DNA of 64,000 nucleotides from Linyphia triangularis (Eukaryota > Arthropoda > Arachnida > Araneae > Linyphiidae): NCBI GenBank assembly GCA_963978545.1, contig OZ021732.1:23694688-23758687 (forward strand), in the 5' to 3' direction. A model generated the notes under the pieces. The model had not been told where the DNA came from, searched no databases, and worked only from the letters and a program-made list of their open reading frames with translations. The position numbers and the translations under genes are program-made. Within the stretch, counting starts at the first letter, position 1. Each line of letters opens with the position of its first letter. Positions 59,334-64,000 of this stretch are shown one piece after another.

Positions 59334-60674
59334 GTTAAGTTTTTTCTGGTAAGTGGTAAGATATTGTTAACGTCCTCTACTCTTACCGACGATTCAAATT
59401 TTATATATTTCAAGTAATAATATTTTTAAGATTGTGGATGCATATTAGTTGCAAAATATCTATAATTAAATTAAGATAGCAAATGTACATATTAAAAAGT
59501 AAATTTCGATTAATTTTAATTCCAATATGAAATTATTTTTTTTTTCAATAGTATCTAGGAATCCAGTTATGTAAAACTAAAAGTGGAATTTTATAAAGTT
59601 CCTACTGTAAAATTAAATATGAGATGTTTTTTAAATTTTCATATAAATATTCATTAGTATAAAAATGTAATTCATGTAAAAATTTATTGTATTATTTGAA
59701 TTTGATGGTATTCGTCCACTCAGATGTCTATTAATTAAATCTATCTGAATAAAAGAAAAGTGCATTACCCTAAAAAGTCTGATGAATTTTGTTTACAGGG
59801 ATGAGATAAACCCATTCTTAAATGTTATTTAGAAAAACTTATAAATATCTATAACGTAAATTTCCACCGAAATAAACTTCTGAAGGAACCATTTATTCAT
59901 CTTTGTTGTCTTCGTAGGATCAAAATTCTTGGAAATCCTTCCCTTTTCGTTATCCTCTATCATATCGTCCTCTACCGTAATTGACTTCATTTCCCTCGTT
60001 GTAAAAACAACCAAAAACAACCTTCTTGGGACAATCTTATACTTGCGACCCAGCCCCCCTCCCCTTTTTTTTTCTTTCTCTTGTGGTCAGCTACACCGAA
60101 GGCGTCGAAAAAGAACCCCACAACATGGCAACCCTGAGAGAGGAATTCTTTAGCTACGGAAGTTGGCGAATTTAAGTGTAAATATATTTTATAAGTCTTA
60201 TATACAGATGGCGCCATCTTTTGAGGAGAAATAGTAATGCTAATTTTTCAGTAGGTGTTTAAAAATAAATAACTTAACAAAAATTATATGCGTACTGTTA
60301 ATCAATTTTTAATTATCAAAGATAATTTTAGAAAGAACATTTTAGGAATTTGCTAAAATATTTTATTAATTAAAATTATTTCGATTATATGCATTAATTA
60401 TACACGAATTCCGCTTTGCAAATTTGAAACTAGAAACTTAGTAAAGTGAATATTATTTTTACAATCGTTATCAACACCTATTCTCCAAGTTAAAATGCAC
60501 TTTAAATAAATTATATGCATACCCGTTAAAAGTATAAAAAAAATCTATATTGAAATTAACTCATTCAGTAAATTATTTCGGATTCACGAAATGAATTAAA
60601 AAAAAAAAAAAAAAGGGCACAGTTTTCTACATTTATTTTATAAATAATTTATCATGCTTTTTTCATCAAATTAA
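58821..60674. other. No recognised gene; contains (TA)n at 59285-59331
   Basis: AT-rich. The TA microsatellite is about 46 bp. Overlapping 63-76-codon frames at 59829-60217 on both strands show no domain. Confidence 0.5.
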
Positions 60675-61087
60675 TTTTTACCATTTGAAAAGGTACTTTA
60701 TCACTGCAGTTGACCATGGCTGTCTGCGATGACCTGACTTAACCAATATGTATATGGTTACCCGTGCAAAGTTTTAATTTAATTTTTTTTTTAATTTTTC
60801 CCGATTTTTTCCCGGATTTTGTGGATATCTAATAAACATTTATTGGTCGTCCATTGGATTTTGTAGATGATAACTAAATGTCTTTTGGTCGTCTGCAATG
60901 TCCAGAGAAAATCTTATCAATAGACATTGTGGAAGTACAATGGATGTATAAAGTACAACGATTTCCGGGACATTTGACCATCCATTTACCGTCTATTATC
61001 GTTAAACGTGTATGGTCCAGTAGATATTTCATTTTTTTAAGAGCATATCCAGTAGATATCTATTGGACGAGTTTTGGCTATGTGGGG
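60675..61087 (+). repeat. SINE-like repeat, headless copy B
   Basis: Inverse of the body of copy A: CCATTTGAAAAGGTAC, then CTGCAGTTGACCATGGCTGT, TTGGTCGTCCATTGGATTTT, and the end GAGTTTTGGCTATGTGGGG. The part equal to 47310-47430 of copy A, including the tRNA-like head, is missing. Related words (ATCTAATAGAT, GGTTATGTGGG) go on to about 61320. Confidence 0.75.
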
Positions 61088-61807
61088 AGTGGCTACCATA
61101 TGCAATACCACAAGTCGAATAGACTGGATTTGATAGACCTCCATTAGACCTCTAGAAATGGAAAGTCGAAAAGACATGCTTTCGTGAACATCTAATAGAT
61201 GTTTCAAAATTGGATGTCAAGGATAACGTTGCTTTAGATGTCTATTACATCTCCTGTACATCTAATAGATCATGTGGACGAAACATAGATATCCAGTGGA
61301 TAACACTGGTTATGTGGGTTATTTCCTGTAAGGCCCGTGCCTAGCGCTAGGGCCCTTGAATTTTGGTGACCCCCAAAACGCTTGAAAATTCTGAATTATC
61401 AATATTTTGTTTAACGATCTTGATCAATGCCATAAAGTATGAAAATATATTTTAATAACTCTTATTAGTTATTATAATATTAATTTCTCGAGAGTAATTT
61501 AATTAAAACGGTAATAAAAATTGACATTAATATTTAAGGAATATCTACAATCTTCGATTGGGAGACCCATCCGATACGATGCGAAAGCTACGGACCGATC
61601 ATTACGGGATGGTAGAATCCTGACATCTTTTAAATTAATATTATAATCAATTAATTTTGAATGATTCATTTAAAAAATAATTATCGTATAAATTCAGTTT
61701 TGCAATTTTTTGTTCTTTGTTTTTACTTTCAAAATACAATTTAATTATTTACCTATATTTTTTTTAAATTAATATGTAGATTAACAAAAAGTTTTCAATG
61801 AAAACGA

Positions 61808-61935
61808 AATTTTTTAAACATTATATAGTAACTAATAATATTTTATGAGGCTCGTTATAAAATATATATATTTAATTTAATTTTATAACAAACCTCATAA
61901 AATATTATTAGTTACTATATCATGTTTAAAAATTT
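61808..61935. repeat. Long hairpin, 56-bp arms
   Basis: Arms 61808-61863 and 61880-61935 pair with about three mismatches and one gap. The core ATATAGTAACTAATAATATT is perfect in both arms. The loop is about 16 nt of AT. It is a stem-loop or small foldback element; no target duplication was established. Confidence 0.88.
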
Positions 61936-63060
61936 AGAATTTTCTATGTATAAACGTAATCAAGAAAGTTTATCAACATAATTCAAAGCTGTATTTAAAA
62001 AAAATGCAGAACCAATTTACTTTTTGTGTAATATATAAATCGGGTTGGCAAAGTAAAAAACAACAGTTTAAATGTTACAAAAAAAAATAAAAAATGAACT
62101 TACACAAAAACTTTATTTGTACCAACTTAATCAAATAAAGCTAAATATATTAAATATTTTTCTTTGATTTGAAGGAAAGACTGACATACACTTTCTGCTT
62201 ATATTTCAAGCTATTATAAAACAGTATTTTTCTTAAATTCATGCTCCACCCGATTTACCGCACTTACCATAATTTAAAAAGCTGACTCGTAACCACGGGA
62301 TTTGGGGGAAGATTTAGGGTTAAACTTTACGTTAGGATGAATTTTCCTTCACATTTTTTATTGATTTACTTTGACTTTTCAAGTGTATTTTTAAATCATT
62401 ACAAATTAAAGAATTTAATTAAATCTTTAATAATTTACCAAAATAATTTAGTGAATAACTAAAGTAACGAATCAAAAAGAAATTTTTACTTTATTGTTAT
62501 TTAATAATTATTTGACTATTCATTATTAGATCATGTATTAATGATTGGCAAATTAAATAATAATTTATTGAGTGTTCAAGTAAATTAAAATAATGAAATT
62601 ATCGAAATTTTTTAACCAATTTTATTCCCCCCCCCCCCCCCCCCCGTCAGAAGTTTTCTGCTTACTCTCCTGCCAAAACGATTGTTCGTACGAACTTGGC
62701 TATAGTATAAATGAGCTCAGAGGGTTCAAAATACTATATAAACAGAGGTTTCCAAAGTTTTCTTCTCAAAATAGAATTTTTTCAGGGTTTTTGCCGTTTT
62801 CGGCGCACGGTGGTCGGAAAAGACCAATGTGCGTCGTGGTGAGAATTCAAAGAAAACCCTCCAGTAAACCAAAAGTTGTATATGACAAATAGGTTAGCCC
62901 CATATTATAGTAGTAGTAATAATTAGATGACTTTTTTTTCTTGAGTAACTTTAATGCCTGGGAGGCACAGTCCTTAAGAGGGGAGAAATGTTGCTCATTC
63001 TTATATATATAATTATATTTCTTTTTTAAGTTCTTATTTTTTTTAATTTATTGGTTAAAA
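61936..63060. other. No recognised gene
   Basis: AT-rich, with a run of about 18 C at 62627-62645. The 99-codon frame across it (62593-62892) begins in that run and has no family match. Confidence 0.5.
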
Positions 63061-63145
63061 GGCAATAATACAGGGTTGAAAAAAGTAGCCAATCTTGGGT
63101 TCTAGATCGATTGCTCAGGATTTTTCGGAAAAGTTCGCATGCGAG

Positions 63146-63183
63146 GATATAAAAACCGCAGAAACGAAGAGTATCAGTCAGTT
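63146..63183 (+). promoter_or_regulatory. TATA box plus arthropod initiator (candidate core promoter)
   Basis: GATATAAAAACC (TATA at 63148-63155) is followed, 28-32 bp on, by ATCAGTCAGTT, which holds two overlapping TCAGTY initiators (63174-63183). This spacing is canonical for a pol II core promoter. No coding start is seen downstream within the window. Confidence 0.5.
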
Positions 63184-64000
63184 GGAGGTTTAGAAAGTAT
63201 CTCAGAGTTTATTCTCACCAATCTTGATTGTCGTTGTATCTGAAATTGTATGCACTGAGACTTTTGTCAAAGCTTGATAATGAGTTCACTATTGTTTTGA
63301 GAAGTTTTTCGAGCCTTTGAGAAGAAAAAAAAAATATCAGTTTTTATTTTTGCAAAAGTTGTGTCGTCATTTCCTCTGGAAAAATAGCTATATAGATTAT
63401 AATATATAACGAAGAATTTTATTTTTAAGTTATCCTTGATGTACTGCAAAATTAATTATCTTTAACTAGTTCAGCTATGTAAAATTTCAATTTATAAGGA
63501 CAATAAATGAAATTTTTATGTTATACTCCTCAAATGGCAAAAATGGATCCCTACTAAGCAACCCAAGTTTTTATGGAACAAAAATATAAGGTTGAAAATA
63601 TTTATCTGTTGAGAGTCTGTTGAAAATAATTATAACATTCTATAACTTTCAATAAAATAACTGCTCTTGTTAATCAAGCTGTCCCCTAACGTAATTATTT
63701 CTAAACATAGCTCAGCATAATTTTTTACCCAAAATAAACGATATGTTTGTAATTTCGAGGCACTTTAATAACTTTACATTAACTTTAAAATAATTTCATG
63801 TTTAAACTCTTTTCCATGCAGATATGAAATATTTATTATTTTATGCTTTGCAATCTGGTGGTGCAAGTTAGCTTATTGCTAGTCAAAAAAATTTTTGGTT
63901 TTATTAACTTCAGGAACACTAATTTTGATTCAACATTTTCTTGCAATTAGTTATGTAAATATATCATTGATTTGATAACTAAACGAATGAATAACAATTA

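Noticed and set aside
62593..62892. 99-codon frame through a C-run
   Set aside because: It depends on a homopolymer of uncertain length and matches no family.

Overview
The window reads as nuclear DNA of an arthropod: about 30 percent GC, large introns, GT-AG splice sites, and many decayed transposons of types common in arthropods (a LINE with APE, reverse transcriptase and RNase H, several hAT elements, mariner, THAP and FLYWCH/MULE fragments). A spider or another repeat-rich arthropod would fit, but the species cannot be fixed from sequence alone. No search was run; family calls rest on recognised motifs.

The only clearly intact host gene is on the minus strand: the N-terminal half of a DOCK-C (zizimin-type) dedicator of cytokinesis, orthologous to vertebrate DOCK6/7/8 and probably fly Zir. 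Twenty-two coding exons run from the start codon at 45494 down to 763. They join in one phase-consistent frame of 3297 nt (1099 codons), covering the conserved N-terminal region and the whole DHR-1/C2 domain. The catalytic DHR-2 half lies beyond the left edge.

The introns carry most of the repeats. Intron 18 (3997-13695) holds a dead LOA/I-type LINE inside an inverted array of roughly 360-bp modules. Intron 17 (13783-26164) holds a degenerate CpG-containing minisatellite split by a 6.67-kb TTAA-flanked insertion. Nested in or near it are a 335-bp MITE with an exact 8-bp target duplication, a 46-bp perfect palindrome, a hAT remnant, a LINE 3' fragment, a THAP-domain ORF and a hAT-type terminal repeat pair. 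Intron 8 has a mariner pseudogene. Intron 3 has a hAT element with a dead transposase tail and an internal tandem array, followed by a long inverted-repeat-bearing element.

Upstream of DOCK (45495-64000) no intact gene was found. This part holds two tRNA-like direct repeats around a minisatellite, an inverted pair of SINE-like repeats, a 156-bp AT microsatellite with a four-unit tandem array, a FLYWCH/MULE fragment, a ZBED-type hAT pseudogene with perfect 8-bp target duplications, hairpins, a direct-repeat pair, and a TATA plus initiator promoter-like site near the right edge.

The DOCK gene acts alone here. The other coding-like segments are mobile-element remains and form no pathway. No CRISPR array, operon or obviously new multi-gene system was seen. 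The least explained items are the 33-nt periodic repeat with its TTAA insertion, the modular inverted array, and the zinc-ligand-less THAP ORF.
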